A stretch of DNA of 64,000 nt, from assembly GCF_026409565.1 (NCBI RefSeq), contig NZ_CP112881.1:3355501-3419500 (forward strand). Reading direction: 5' to 3'. The notes under the pieces are model-generated. The model did not search any database, had not been told where the DNA came from, and saw only the letters and a program-made list of their open reading frames with translations. Numbering within the stretch: the stretch's first letter is position 1; every line of letters begins with the position of its first letter. The position numbers and the translations under genes were made by a program. The stretch is from Sneathiella aquimaris (GTDB lineage Bacteria; Pseudomonadota; Alphaproteobacteria; Sneathiellales; Sneathiellaceae). Positions 43,463 through 53,083 of the stretch are shown piece after piece.

Positions 43463-44680
43463 TTATTGAGCCGCGCGAAGCATTTTGGTTTTTTCAGGTC
43501 CTGGCAGATAGTCATTTCCATCTGCATAGAACCAGTCAACCATGATGCCTTTACCGTCTTTAACGGCTGTCCGTCCAACCCAGGCACCCATCGTTGACTG
43601 ATGGTCGATCGCCCGATATTTAACGCTTCCAGAAGGGCTGTCGAATGTCAGGTCCTTCATCGCAGCAAGGAGTTTATCACGATCTGTGCTGCCTGCTTTT
43701 TCAATTGCTGCGGCGATTGTCAAAATGGTGTTATAGCCAACCAACGATCCCGTTTTTGGCAATTCAGAGAATTTTGCCTCATAGGCCGCAACATAATCAC
43801 TATGGACTTTATCCTTGATAAAATCACGAGGATAACCGGTGACAATCCAGCCTTCTGGTGCTTCTGCTTTAAGCGGGTCCAGATATTCAGGCTCGCCCGT
43901 CAACAAACTGGCAACTTCCCGACCTTCAAATAGTCCGCGAATAGACCCTTCGCGCACAAATTTGGCGAGATCGCCACCAAAAGTTACATTGTAGATCGCA
44001 TCTGGTTTGGCTGCTTCCAGCGCCCGGACGGTTGCACCCGCATCGATTTTGAACAGGGCGGGCCATTGTTCTTCGACGAACTCAACATCAGGCTTCAGTT
44101 CTTTCAGAACAGATTTAAACGCGGCAACGGCATCCTTGCCATATGCATAGTTTGGCGCAACGGTCGCCCATTTTTTTGCAGGTAATTTCGCAGCTTCTTT
44201 TGCCAGCATAGCAGACTGCATGTAAGTGGAGGGACGTAAGCGGAACGTGTAATCATTTCCTTTTGACCAAACGATCGCATCGCTGAGAGGCTCGGACGCG
44301 ATGAACAAAACCTTTTTCTGTTTTGCATAGTCAGTCACCGCCAGACCAATATGCGAAAAGAAAGTGCCCGCCAGAAGAGCGACTTTTTCCTTGGATACCA
44401 GCTCTTCAGCAATTTTTACGGCATTTCCGGGCTTCCCGGCATCATCCCGTGAGATCACTTCCAGTTTTTTCCCAAGCACGCCGCCGTTGTTATTAATCTG
44501 CTCAACCGCCAGTTCCCAACCCTTTTTGTAAGGCTCGGTAAATGCAGGCAAACGAGTGTAGCTGTTAATCTCACCGATCTTGATCGTCTCACTTGCCTGT
44601 GCGGCGAACGAGGATCCCAGAATTGCCGCCAGCACAGCGCCGGCCAACGTTTTTGTAACTAAACCTCTTCTTGAAATCAT
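43463..44680 (-). CDS. periplasmic branched-chain-type substrate-binding protein
   Basis: A 405-residue binding protein of the LivJ/LivK type (peripla_BP_6). A signal peptide with N-terminal R-R-G-L-V-T-K-T-L and cleavage after A-Q-A leads into S-E-T-I-K-I-G-E-I. It has V-E-Q-I-N-N-N-G-G-V-L-G-K-K and I-A-E-E-L-V as expected. R-R near the start is followed by G-L-V and may be a Tat or Sec leader. The ligand is unknown; given the amidase and ureohydrolase neighbours, an amide, urea or amino acid is plausible. GGGAG precedes the ATG. Confidence 0.9.
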   Translation of the reverse strand: MISRRGLVTKTLAGAVLAAILGSSFAAQASETIKIGEINSYTRLPAFTEPYKKGWELAVEQINNNGGVLGKKLEVISRDDAGKPGNAVKIAEELVSKEKVALLAGTFFSHIGLAVTDYAKQKKVLFIASEPLSDAIVWSKGNDYTFRLRPSTYMQSAMLAKEAAKLPAKKWATVAPNYAYGKDAVAAFKSVLKELKPDVEFVEEQWPALFKIDAGATVRALEAAKPDAIYNVTFGGDLAKFVREGSIRGLFEGREVASLLTGEPEYLDPLKAEAPEGWIVTGYPRDFIKDKVHSDYVAAYEAKFSELPKTGSLVGYNTILTIAAAIEKAGSTDRDKLLAAMKDLTFDSPSGSVKYRAIDHQSTMGAWVGRTAVKDGKGIMVDWFYADGNDYLPGPEKTKMLRAAQ

Positions 44681-44892
44681 GACTCACGCTCCCTTCAGCT
44701 CTTTAAACACCGAAACAGAATGCCCGATGTAACTCCCATTTTAAACAGTGCGCCACGTATTATTAGGGTTCTCTCATGGCTGCTTGTTTACTGTTTGATA
44801 AAAATCATGCCCCCATATTTCAGATTTCTCAAGCATTTTATTCGTATACATACAAAATAAACCGAATCCGATCCTGTTAGATTACGGATTGA

Positions 44893-45975
44893 TCAATCCA
44901 GTTGCCGAATAAACGCCTCGATCAAAGCGACCCCTTCTTTGTCGATCATCGACCGCCCTGTTTCGGGCATCATAATGCCAGGGTCGTTGCTCTTCATCCG
45001 GAAGACAAGAATGGATTTTTCGGGATGTCCCGGATCAATATCAACCAGCAGACCACCTGACCCACGCCCCGCAGCAACCGGGGGCTTTTCGAGTCCCCAA
45101 TGAACCTCGCGCTTTTCGAGATACCCAAGATATAAACCACTTGTATCAGCGGCCCGTCCGGGGGCATGGCAGTGGGCACAATTCCCATCCAGGTAAGATC
45201 GGGCACGATCGACCAGTGCCCCCTCCTCCGAATTAAAGGGGAAAGGTACTTTTGGCATGTCCCCGGTGTCTCGCTTTGGACCTTCAATATAGTCTCTATC
45301 AATCAGGTCATGAACTTGATTGCCGGATCCGCTCTGGCTTGTTTTGTTTAAGTTTCGGATTTTTGGGCCGATAGGGGCCAACCGCTTTTCTTTGTCGCCG
45401 TGGCAGCCCTTACATTGATTTTTATTTGGAACCGCATATGAAATGACGTCTTTTTCACCGTTTTTCCAGATCACATCGACTTTTAAACGCTTGCCTGCCA
45501 GCTTCAACACGGCATCGGTTTGATCGTCATTCCATACATAAGGGTAGCCCACCCAACCCGTTTCCTTATGGATGAGCAATCTGGTTTCAATCTTTCTTAC
45601 TGGGCTCTGCGGATCCTTAAAACTTTCCGGATAGGAAAATGTCTTGACCAAAACGCTACCCACCGGAAAATCCAACACGCCTTCCGTTTGATAGGTGGCT
45701 GGCTTCGCTTCGATCGGCAGATAGAGAAACCGATCCTTTAAGGCATAATCGGTAAACAACGGATTGCTGATCGTATAACGGACAACCCGCTCGTCAGGCC
45801 GTTCCAGCCCTGGTCCTGTAAACAACCCATAGTCAGATAACCGGGCCGCTGGCTTCTGCCCCATCAGCAAACGATCCTTCACCTGTGACGCGCCCAAAGT
45901 GGTACCTGCGAACAACGCGCAAAGCACCAATCCGAAGAACAGGGAAACAAAACGGCTGATCAAAAAAGCGTTCAT
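44893..45975 (-). CDS. SO2930-type dihaem cytochrome c
   Basis: A 360-residue secreted cytochrome. A signal peptide covers about residues 1-29. Two haem motifs are visible: C-K-G-C-H-G near residue 190 and C-A-H-C-H-A near 268. The family also has the P-L-F-T-D-Y-A-L-K-D-R-F and G-S-V-L-V-K-T-F stretches. Family members lie beside a beta-helix protein, as here (10 bases apart). The role is unknown; electron transfer or a peroxidase-like function is possible. AGGGG precedes the ATG. Confidence 0.87.
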   Translation of the reverse strand: MNAFLISRFVSLFFGLVLCALFAGTTLGASQVKDRLLMGQKPAARLSDYGLFTGPGLERPDERVVRYTISNPLFTDYALKDRFLYLPIEAKPATYQTEGVLDFPVGSVLVKTFSYPESFKDPQSPVRKIETRLLIHKETGWVGYPYVWNDDQTDAVLKLAGKRLKVDVIWKNGEKDVISYAVPNKNQCKGCHGDKEKRLAPIGPKIRNLNKTSQSGSGNQVHDLIDRDYIEGPKRDTGDMPKVPFPFNSEEGALVDRARSYLDGNCAHCHAPGRAADTSGLYLGYLEKREVHWGLEKPPVAAGRGSGGLLVDIDPGHPEKSILVFRMKSNDPGIMMPETGRSMIDKEGVALIEAFIRQLD

Positions 45976-45985
45976 CCGGCCGCCC

Positions 45986-47269
45986 CTACTGAACCAGGCT
46001 CTCGGCCGGTTTACCGCGGATGGTGACCGTCACCGGCGGCAAAGACGGGTAGGATTTTTGATACGCCGAAGCGTCAAAATCCGGGCTGTGCAGAAACGGC
46101 GCCAAAACATGCATGATCATATTCGCGTTTCCATACGGGCGTACGCCGTCAGAATGTTCGTTATCGTGAATTGCGAGCTGATCGTCTTCGTCCTGGCCAA
46201 AAAACAGGTAATCGACAATCGGCAGAACGCCATCCCAAATAATGTCCGGGCTTGGCGCACCTACGGTTTCCTTGACGATGGTTCCAAATTCACCGGTATC
46301 ATGTTTCATTCCGGATTTGCCAAATTTATTATGATGAATATGGATTTTTCGAGGCGTTGGTTGATAATGTTCGTCGTCGAAATCATCTACATAACTGGCA
46401 ACAACAATGTTCATCGTATCATTATCAGAAAATTCATTTTCAAAGATCTCTACATTTTCGTTCGCCATGACAATCATGCCGGTTCCGCGCGGGACAATCC
46501 CGACAATGTTACCTTCCGGCGCAAAATTATCAGTGTTATTCCCATAGGACCTGTTTCGAAAAAACCGAACATTGTGCCCACCCTGCTGTGGCAGATTGGG
46601 CAGATCAAAAACCAGTAAACCGCCTGTATTATTCGTCATGACATTATCAAAAACATCCGCATTATAGCTGTTTTCGATCTCTAGCCCCGCAACATTAAAC
46701 TCCCCGCGACTGTTGCGAACGATGATCTTATCGCTTTGTCCTACATAGATACCAGCATCAGACGCCCCAATGGCGACAGCACCATCGATATAAACATTTT
46801 TTGATTGCACCGGATACAACCCATACGCGCCGTTGGTCGCTTTGGGGCCGCCCGTCCATTCAGTGCGAACCCGGATCATGGCAATGCCGTCTACGCCTTT
46901 TGCTTTAATGGCATCGCCTTTTGAATCTTCAACAGCAAAGTCCTTCAACACGACACCATCGGATGTGATCAGCAGACCTTCTGAACCACCTTCCTGATTT
47001 TTAAAAGAAAGAACGGACTTATCCATTCCCATTCCCTGTACTGTTACATCTTTCACATCCAGGGAAAGGCCATCCGTTAGCGAATAAACCCCTTCAGATA
47101 ACTCTATCGTTTGCCCCGGTTCTGCTAGAATAAGGGCCTCTTGCAGGCGCTCCTGCGCATTATCTCCGGCAGGCACCTGAATAATGTCATTGGCGAAGGC
47201 TGCGGCAGGCGTCAAAAATGCCACAACCACAAACCCAATCAACACATTGATAATATTATAATTTTTCAA
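45986..47269 (-). CDS. secreted parallel beta-helix protein
   Basis: About 427 residues with a signal peptide (to about residue 25-30) and many right-handed beta-helix coils seen as repeated N-x-G, D-N and I-x-V steps, for example I-D-G-A-V-A-I-G-A-S-D-A-G-I and V-F-D-N-V-M-T-N-N-T-G-G. It matches the family paired with the dihaem cytochrome. The TTG at 47281 has a ribosome site too close; the TTG at 47269 is better placed after GGAGG and G-rich sequence. Likely carbohydrate-binding or enzymatic, but no activity is shown. Confidence 0.85.
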   Translation of the reverse strand: MKNYNIINVLIGFVVVAFLTPAAAFANDIIQVPAGDNAQERLQEALILAEPGQTIELSEGVYSLTDGLSLDVKDVTVQGMGMDKSVLSFKNQEGGSEGLLITSDGVVLKDFAVEDSKGDAIKAKGVDGIAMIRVRTEWTGGPKATNGAYGLYPVQSKNVYIDGAVAIGASDAGIYVGQSDKIIVRNSRGEFNVAGLEIENSYNADVFDNVMTNNTGGLLVFDLPNLPQQGGHNVRFFRNRSYGNNTDNFAPEGNIVGIVPRGTGMIVMANENVEIFENEFSDNDTMNIVVASYVDDFDDEHYQPTPRKIHIHHNKFGKSGMKHDTGEFGTIVKETVGAPSPDIIWDGVLPIVDYLFFGQDEDDQLAIHDNEHSDGVRPYGNANMIMHVLAPFLHSPDFDASAYQKSYPSLPPVTVTIRGKPAESLVQ

Positions 47270-47432
47270 TTTACCCCCCAAACCTCCTCAATAAAAGGAA
47301 GATATAAATCATATTTTTTTATTGAATTTAGTACAAACACCACTAAGAGCTTATCGCATGTTTGGTTTTTGATCGCCGTTGGTCAAGCTTAACCTGAATT
47401 TTTTTCACATTGTGCGTAGTATTGTTTGTCAT

Positions 47433-48059
47433 ATGAAAAACGCAAAAATGAGCAACCGGAAAGTGCCGCTACAGTCCCGGTCAAAGGAACGGGTCGAGAA
47501 AATTATTAGCTGTGCCGAAACATTACTCAAAACAACAGAGCTCTCAAAGGTAACAACCAGCAGAATAGCCGAAGAAGCCGCAGTTCCTGTTGGTTCGATT
47601 TATCAATATTTCAAAGACCGTGATGAGATCTTGCTCGCGCTTGGGGAACAAATTCTTGAAAGAGAAAACAACCTCCTGACCGCCACCTTTGAAGAGCTGG
47701 CACCGAAAGCCCACTGGCGCCGCATTGTCGCCGCCTTAATGGAAAACCTTACTGATCTTGTAGCCGGTGACGAAATCCGATATCGGCTGGATATCGCCTT
47801 GTCTGGGCATGATGAATGGCAATTGGCAAATTTGGCGTCAGAAAACCAGATGGTTCATCTGTTTGCCGGATATCCGCGTTTTTCGGAGATCGGATATTCC
47901 CGAAAACAGGCGGAAGCCGTCGCCAGAACCATCATTGTCTGTGTCAAAGCGATGGTTTTACGGCGCCCGCCAAATTATCCTCTTGGTTATTCAACGGATT
48001 TGGCTATAGAAGCAGAAAAAGTTGCGATCGCCTACCTTGCTTCCATCTTTGGAGACTAG
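47433..48059 (+). CDS. TetR-family transcriptional regulator
   Basis: A 208-residue repressor-type regulator. The helix-turn-helix is at about residues 15-60 (A-E-T-L-L-K-T-T, then [18 protein letters not shown]). I chose the ATG at 47433; no good ribosome site precedes it, and an ATG at 47448 is possible. It is divergent from the beta-helix and cytochrome genes across a 163-base gap, so it probably regulates them. It touches the SDR gene on the other strand by 4 bases. Confidence 0.88.
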   Translation: MKNAKMSNRKVPLQSRSKERVEKIISCAETLLKTTELSKVTTSRIAEEAAVPVGSIYQYFKDRDEILLALGEQILERENNLLTATFEELAPKAHWRRIVAALMENLTDLVAGDEIRYRLDIALSGHDEWQLANLASENQMVHLFAGYPRFSEIGYSRKQAEAVARTIIVCVKAMVLRRPPNYPLGYSTDLAIEAEKVAIAYLASIFGD

Positions 48060-48805
48060 CCTCGGCCAATGAACGGCATCTTTGTCGCCATTACTGTCAT
48101 AAACTGGACATTTGCATCCAGTGACAGACTGTCCATATAGACGATCGCAGACGCGACATTTTCCACATCCATCACAGGCTCTGGTTTGATTTCAAGATTG
48201 GCTTGAGGCACCCCTTTTTGCATGACCTCTGTCATCGGTGTTGCTGCGTTTCCAATATCAATCTGCCCGCAGGCGATATCGTACGGCCGACCATCCAGAG
48301 ACAGACATTTCGTCAGTCCGGAAATCGCATGCTTGGTCGCTGTATAGGGGGCACTGAAAGGCCGGGGAGTTTGTGCAGAGATCGATCCATTATTGATAAT
48401 TCGCCCGCCTCTTGGTGACTGCCGACGCATCAAAGAAAACGCGGCCCTGGCACAATAAAAGGCACCGTTCAAGTTGGTGTTGACGGCAGCATGCCAATCA
48501 TCCAGTGAAAGCGCATCCACCGTAACCGGCGGGGCCCCGATACCGGCATTGTTAAACAACAGGTCCAGCCGCCCGAAACGGGTTTCCGTTTCCCTAAAAA
48601 GAGCATCCACACTTTCCGGATCAGTGACATCTGTTGCAACAGCAAGCGCTCGCTCTTTGGATGATCCGGCCAGTTCTCTTGTTTCCTGCAGTTTTTCACT
48701 GGAACGCCCGGCCAGAACAACCTTATACCCCTTTTCAAGCAGGGCCAAAGAAACCGCCCGGCCAATGCCTGCGCTCGCGCCCGTTACGATTGCTGTTTTT
48801 GTCAT
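48056..48805 (-). CDS. SDR family oxidoreductase
   Basis: A 249-residue short-chain dehydrogenase. T-G-A-S-A-G-I-G at residues 8-15, N-N-A-G at about 87, S-I-S-A-Q-T and Y-T-A-T-K-H-A hold the catalytic set. L-A-G-R-S-S suggests NADP. AAGGATT precedes the ATG. It is 17 bases from the MFS gene stop and may share a transcript with it. Confidence 0.88.
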   Translation of the reverse strand: MTKTAIVTGASAGIGRAVSLALLEKGYKVVLAGRSSEKLQETRELAGSSKERALAVATDVTDPESVDALFRETETRFGRLDLLFNNAGIGAPPVTVDALSLDDWHAAVNTNLNGAFYCARAAFSLMRRQSPRGGRIINNGSISAQTPRPFSAPYTATKHAISGLTKCLSLDGRPYDIACGQIDIGNAATPMTEVMQKGVPQANLEIKPEPVMDVENVASAIVYMDSLSLDANVQFMTVMATKMPFIGRG

Positions 48806-48822
48806 GTCGAATAATCCTTTTC

Positions 48823-50190
48823 CTATACGCCGTCCCGGTCTGTCACAATTGACGCTGCGCGTTTTTCCGCCTGCCCTGCAACCAACCTCCTTTTTCGGGG
48901 AGCCGTCATCCAGACAGAGAAGATTGAAACAAGGCAGATAGCAAAGGCAAGCCAGAATGCCGCCCGATAATTACCGTTCAGATCGTATAAATATCCGGTT
49001 ACATAAGGACCGATCCCTCCGCCCATCAATGCGATTAAACTAACAACACCTAAAATTTCGCCATATCGCCGCCCTTGAAACAGGTCAGCAGGCATCGAGC
49101 CGAAAATCGCCGCCAACGCATACCCCAGCCCGCCCTGTACAATGACCATGGCATACAACAGGGCCGAATGGCTGTTATCCTCCATCACCAACAACAACAG
49201 GTAACATAGTGCAAAGCCGGAGCTTGCCAGCGTCCAGACCCATTCACGCCCGATACGGTCTGACAAGTGACCAAAATAAATTTGCCCCAGAATACCGGCG
49301 AACCCGACAAAACCCAGTGCAAAAGACGCCTCCAATGGTGAAATGCCCGTTTCAATTAGATATTTTGTTTGATGGATCTGCACGGCATACCACGCATAAA
49401 GCCCGCTACTACAGGTCAGGCACAGCCACCAAAATGACCCGGTTTTCATGGCCTTTTTTAACGTCCAGTCAGTTTGGGTCCATTCCAAATCGACGATCGC
49501 ATCGGCGATCACACGGACGGTCTGTCCCGTTAAAACATCCTGTTCTTCTCCGTCTGGTTTCAAACCAAGCTCATCCGGGCTTTTGCGTTGCAGGATCAGG
49601 TTCAACGGCACCACAACGACAACCAAAAGAACAGCCATCAAAAGGCAGGCAGACCGCCATCCACTCTCTGAAATCGTGCTTTGCAGAATTGGCATCAGAA
49701 AGACGGATCCAATCCCGACGCCAGAAAAAGCGAGCCCGATTGCAAGGCCCCGTTTCTGCTCAAACCAGTTGGGTAAAAACATCGAATGCCCAACATACGT
49801 CATAACGACGCCCGTCCCGATCATCATGACACCCAGCGTCAGATAGATATGCCATGGTTCCGTCGCATAAATCGATAAGACAAGACCTGCGCTAACCATC
49901 AATGCCGATGCTGACAATAGATAGCGCGGCGCTGAAAAATCCATAATCCGTCCAATGATCGGAGAAAAGGCACCCGCGCTGATAAAGCCAACAGTAAAGG
50001 CCGCAGCGGTCGTCGCCCGGTCCCAGCCAAATTCTTGCAGAATGGACGGATAAAGAAGAGAAAAAGAGGTCCGAACATTAACCCCAATGCCCATCGTAAT
50101 GAAAACAATGGCAACCACAATCCAGCCATAAAAGATAGGAATTTTCTTTAAGTGAGCATCCAGACCGGTGATATTATTATTGTTTGACAT
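48823..50190 (-). CDS. MFS transporter, OFA-like
   Basis: A 455-residue major facilitator with twelve helices. N-terminal half has [14 protein letters not shown] and [13 protein letters not shown]-half has [12 protein letters not shown]. Members of the OFA-like group exchange organic acids. A cytoplasmic loop of about 50 residues in the middle is usual. It probably supplies or exports the substrate of the SDR. Confidence 0.85.
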   Translation of the reverse strand: MSNNNNITGLDAHLKKIPIFYGWIVVAIVFITMGIGVNVRTSFSLLYPSILQEFGWDRATTAAAFTVGFISAGAFSPIIGRIMDFSAPRYLLSASALMVSAGLVLSIYATEPWHIYLTLGVMMIGTGVVMTYVGHSMFLPNWFEQKRGLAIGLAFSGVGIGSVFLMPILQSTISESGWRSACLLMAVLLVVVVVPLNLILQRKSPDELGLKPDGEEQDVLTGQTVRVIADAIVDLEWTQTDWTLKKAMKTGSFWWLCLTCSSGLYAWYAVQIHQTKYLIETGISPLEASFALGFVGFAGILGQIYFGHLSDRIGREWVWTLASSGFALCYLLLLVMEDNSHSALLYAMVIVQGGLGYALAAIFGSMPADLFQGRRYGEILGVVSLIALMGGGIGPYVTGYLYDLNGNYRAAFWLAFAICLVSIFSVWMTAPRKRRLVAGQAEKRAASIVTDRDGV

Positions 50191-50434
50191 TTTGTCTCTT
50201 TTTTAAGTTTGGACGCTCTGTCGGCGTTCATTTTCTTTCAGGGTAGCGCAAACATTACGACATTAGAAACAAGAATTGACCATAGATAGATAAACAGTAT
50301 ACTCCCGGCAGGTTTCGCTAGGGACGCCTGCCCGCCAAAGATGGATTCACCCTAAATAAGAATGTATTTGTAACCAAATCTTTTCTTTCATGTTGGCTTT
50401 GCGGGATGCCACAGAAAACCTGAAGGAAATTGAA

Positions 50435-50968
50435 ATGGCACGAACTGATACGGCCCCTGTTTCAGAACTAAAAATCAAATCACAATTATTGAAAAAATCC
50501 TTCCGGCGCGAGCCGACAGGGTTCCATAACTGGATGCAATCCCTGCCCACTCCGGAACTCTGGTCCAATACGCCTCCTAAATTACAGGAGGTGCAGGACT
50601 TTATCGCAAAAAAAGCAGGGTTTCATAATTGGCGTCACGCAGTCAATTATCTGAGCGGAGGATGGCATCCCGGAGAAGACGCCGGGACCTTTTGGTATAG
50701 CAACCGCTGCACCCCTCTCTTAAACATCTGGTGCCGCAACGAAGAAGAGGCAAAAGCGGAACACCGGAAAATGCCTCACCTCTTGATCCTGCCCTATAAA
50801 AAGCAGTTTATTCTGGCGAACGATGATTATTTGACCGCGATCGGAATACAGTCAGTCTGGCAGCAGAAAAAAAAGGCGATTGCAGCCGAAAAATCCATCC
50901 GGTATATGGACCCGGATTGGCAGGATCTTAGCTTGGCGCGAATTCGGACCCTGTTCGAAAACCTTTAA
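50435..50968 (+). CDS. hypothetical protein with repeated G-F-H-N-W motif
   Basis: A 177-residue soluble protein that I do not recognise. G-F-H-N-W occurs twice, at residues 29-33 and 62-66, in similar contexts (T-G-F-H-N-W and A-G-F-H-N-W-R-H-A), suggesting a duplicated small helical unit. Cys and Trp are frequent. GAAGGAAA precedes the ATG at 50435; an ATG 15 codons upstream is less likely. It faces the methyltransferase gene with an 10-base gap. Confidence 0.7.
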   Translation: MARTDTAPVSELKIKSQLLKKSFRREPTGFHNWMQSLPTPELWSNTPPKLQEVQDFIAKKAGFHNWRHAVNYLSGGWHPGEDAGTFWYSNRCTPLLNIWCRNEEEAKAEHRKMPHLLILPYKKQFILANDDYLTAIGIQSVWQQKKKAIAAEKSIRYMDPDWQDLSLARIRTLFENL

Positions 50969-50978
50969 ATATACAAGG

Positions 50979-51707
50979 CTATTGGCTCTTTTCTATAGCA
51001 CTGGAGATTCTCACTTTTGGCCCGGGTAAAATGAGCCCGGGGCAATTGTGAATATAGGAGGTTGACTTCTTTTTTTGCCCTTCAAACGTTTTTCTGGTTT
51101 CTTCAAAAGCAAGACAATGTGACCGCCCGGGATACCGCTCGTTTGCCCGTTTAAAAAGGGTCACCCACCAGCGTTTTGATTTTCTCACAACACGGGCATT
51201 TTCTCCGCTTGGCAGATTGAACGGCGCCCCAAATCCAGCCACATTGCAGAAAACGAACTTTTCCGCCCGTTCGAACAGGGTGTCCACGACCCAGGGAAGA
51301 TCTTCTTCAGGAATAAGATCGATCACATTTGTCGCTATGACACCATCAAACCGAATTTTCCGCGACAAAAACTGACGGTTTATCGCCGGATCATAACACG
51401 TAATCTCCCGAACATTCCAGAAATCATGCAACGATGTCGCCAGGACGGTACCGTCTCGCGTCAGTTCTTCAGAATATTGCTGCCCCTTACCACTTCCATA
51501 ATCCAGAATTGTCCTGGATTTGGTGGCACGAATGATCCCCCGAATAGAATAGACAAACCGTTTCACATCGAAACCATTGAACGTGTTTTCCGGCGCAATC
51601 TTGACGAGATCATCACCGACGCGGCGATGATATCCCTGCTCATGCATCAAACGATAATGGCCAAGCAACTGTCGGTATCTGGGACTGGGATTTGAAGATG
51701 AATACAT
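50979..51707 (-). CDS. class I SAM-dependent methyltransferase-like protein
   Basis: A 242-residue protein. The SAM loop is I-L-D-Y-G-S-G-K-G-Q-Q-Y, and the acidic loop D-L-I-P-E-E-D-L-P follows. The N-terminus S-S-N-P-S-P-R-Y-R-Q-L has no leader. Substrate unknown; it may methylate a small molecule. It is convergent with the G-F-H-N-W protein gene. Confidence 0.8.
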   Translation of the reverse strand: MYSSSNPSPRYRQLLGHYRLMHEQGYHRRVGDDLVKIAPENTFNGFDVKRFVYSIRGIIRATKSRTILDYGSGKGQQYSEELTRDGTVLATSLHDFWNVREITCYDPAINRQFLSRKIRFDGVIATNVIDLIPEEDLPWVVDTLFERAEKFVFCNVAGFGAPFNLPSGENARVVRKSKRWWVTLFKRANERYPGRSHCLAFEETRKTFEGQKKKSTSYIHNCPGLILPGPKVRISSAIEKSQ

Positions 51708-51838
51708 ACCGGAATAAGACTACGGGGAGCGCGGCTTGTCAATTGATCCGAACGGGGGACAAAATAATATTGGAATGGCATCCTAAATAGCGTTAGAAAG
51801 GTCACTGACCCACGCGGCAATTGTTCTTGCCTGACTGA

Positions 51839-53083
51839 ATGCATGCTTTCCCAGATGCGGAGTTTCAATTGACATCTCAAACCGGCAAACCGGCAATCGG
51901 CTACGTCGAACAGGTTATCCTGCTGGCCCTTCTCTCTTCGTTGATAGCCCTGTCAATCGATGCCATGCTTCCGGCTCTTTCACATATCGAGAAAGATCTT
52001 TCGATCAAAGATCCAAACGACCGCCAGTATATTGTCAGCACGCTTTTTGCCGGCATGGCAGTTGGCATGCTTCTGTATGGGCCGATTTCCGATAGTATTG
52101 GGCGTAAAAAACCGATCTATATAGGCTTTTCCATCTTTCTGATTGGCTGCCTTCTGTCGATTTATGCAACAGACTTTCCAACAATGCTTGCCGGACGCTT
52201 TTTACAAGGGTTGGGTGCCGCCGGACCGCGCGTTGTCTCGATGGCACTGATCCGTGATCAGTATAAAGGCCGCGAAATGGCGAGCTTTATGTCATTGGTA
52301 ATGACCGTCTTTATTCTAGTGCCTGTTCTGGCACCGGGATTAGGCCAGATTGTTTTGTATTTTGCCAGCTGGAAAGCAATATTTGGCGCCATGTTTGCTC
52401 TTGGCACCACGGCGTTCATCTGGTTTGCCTTTCGCCAACGCGAAACCCTTGAAAAAGCGAGACGCCACAAATTTTCTGTCAAGCGTCTCCTACTGGCTTC
52501 AAAAGAGGTGGTAACCACCCCTTTATCCTTCGGATATACGATCCTGGCCGGGTTTGTTTTCAGTGGTTTTCTTAGCTATCTGTCTATGTCACAGCAAATC
52601 TTTCAGGACCAGTACGGGGTCGGAGACCTGTTCCCGGTTTATTTTGGTGTTCTCGCCCTCGCCATAGGAGGAGCATCCATGGTGAATTCGTCACTGGTCA
52701 TTCGGCTGGGAATGCAAAACCTTATCAAGAAGGCTCTTTGGGGTTTAACAACGATCTCGGCGATATTTGTCGCCATCAGCTTTATGCTGAACGGTCAACC
52801 TCCTTTGTGGAGTTTGATGATTTTTCTTCTGATGACCTTCTTCTGTTTTGGTATTTTATTTGGCAACATTAACGCCGTTGCAATGGAACCTCTTGGTCAT
52901 ATCGCCGGGGTAGGATCCGCAATCGTTACCGCCTTTTCCACGTTTCAAGCATCCATAATCGGTTCATTGATTGCACAGACCTATAACGGAACCATTCTGC
53001 CACTGGTAATAAGTTTTGCTGGATTTGGCGCTATTTCATTGGTCGTGATGTATTTCACTAACTCTATCAGCAAAGAAAGTTAG
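51839..53083 (+). CDS. Bcr/CflA-type MFS transporter
   Basis: A 414-residue major facilitator with twelve helices. D-A-M-L-P-A-L helix 1, G-P-I-S-D-S-I-G-R-K-K-P-I at loop 2-3, and G-R-F-L-Q-G-L-G-A-A-G-P-R in helix 4 are Bcr/CflA drug/H+ antiporter marks. The ATG at 51839 lacks a ribosome site; a TTG at 51869 after GCGGAG is a good alternative. It abuts the next MFS gene with no gap. Confidence 0.87.
   Translation: MHAFPDAEFQLTSQTGKPAIGYVEQVILLALLSSLIALSIDAMLPALSHIEKDLSIKDPNDRQYIVSTLFAGMAVGMLLYGPISDSIGRKKPIYIGFSIFLIGCLLSIYATDFPTMLAGRFLQGLGAAGPRVVSMALIRDQYKGREMASFMSLVMTVFILVPVLAPGLGQIVLYFASWKAIFGAMFALGTTAFIWFAFRQRETLEKARRHKFSVKRLLLASKEVVTTPLSFGYTILAGFVFSGFLSYLSMSQQIFQDQYGVGDLFPVYFGVLALAIGGASMVNSSLVIRLGMQNLIKKALWGLTTISAIFVAISFMLNGQPPLWSLMIFLLMTFFCFGILFGNINAVAMEPLGHIAGVGSAIVTAFSTFQASIIGSLIAQTYNGTILPLVISFAGFGAISLVVMYFTNSISKES

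Noticed and set aside
43463-44680. Definite leucine transport assignment for the ABC system
   Set aside because: The binding protein family covers amides, urea and amino acids, and the neighbouring amidase and ureohydrolase argue for caution, so the ligand is left open.
44886-44899. GGATTGATCAATCC palindrome as an operator or terminator
   Set aside because: It spans the 3' end of the cytochrome gene, lacks a T-tract, and is short enough to be chance.
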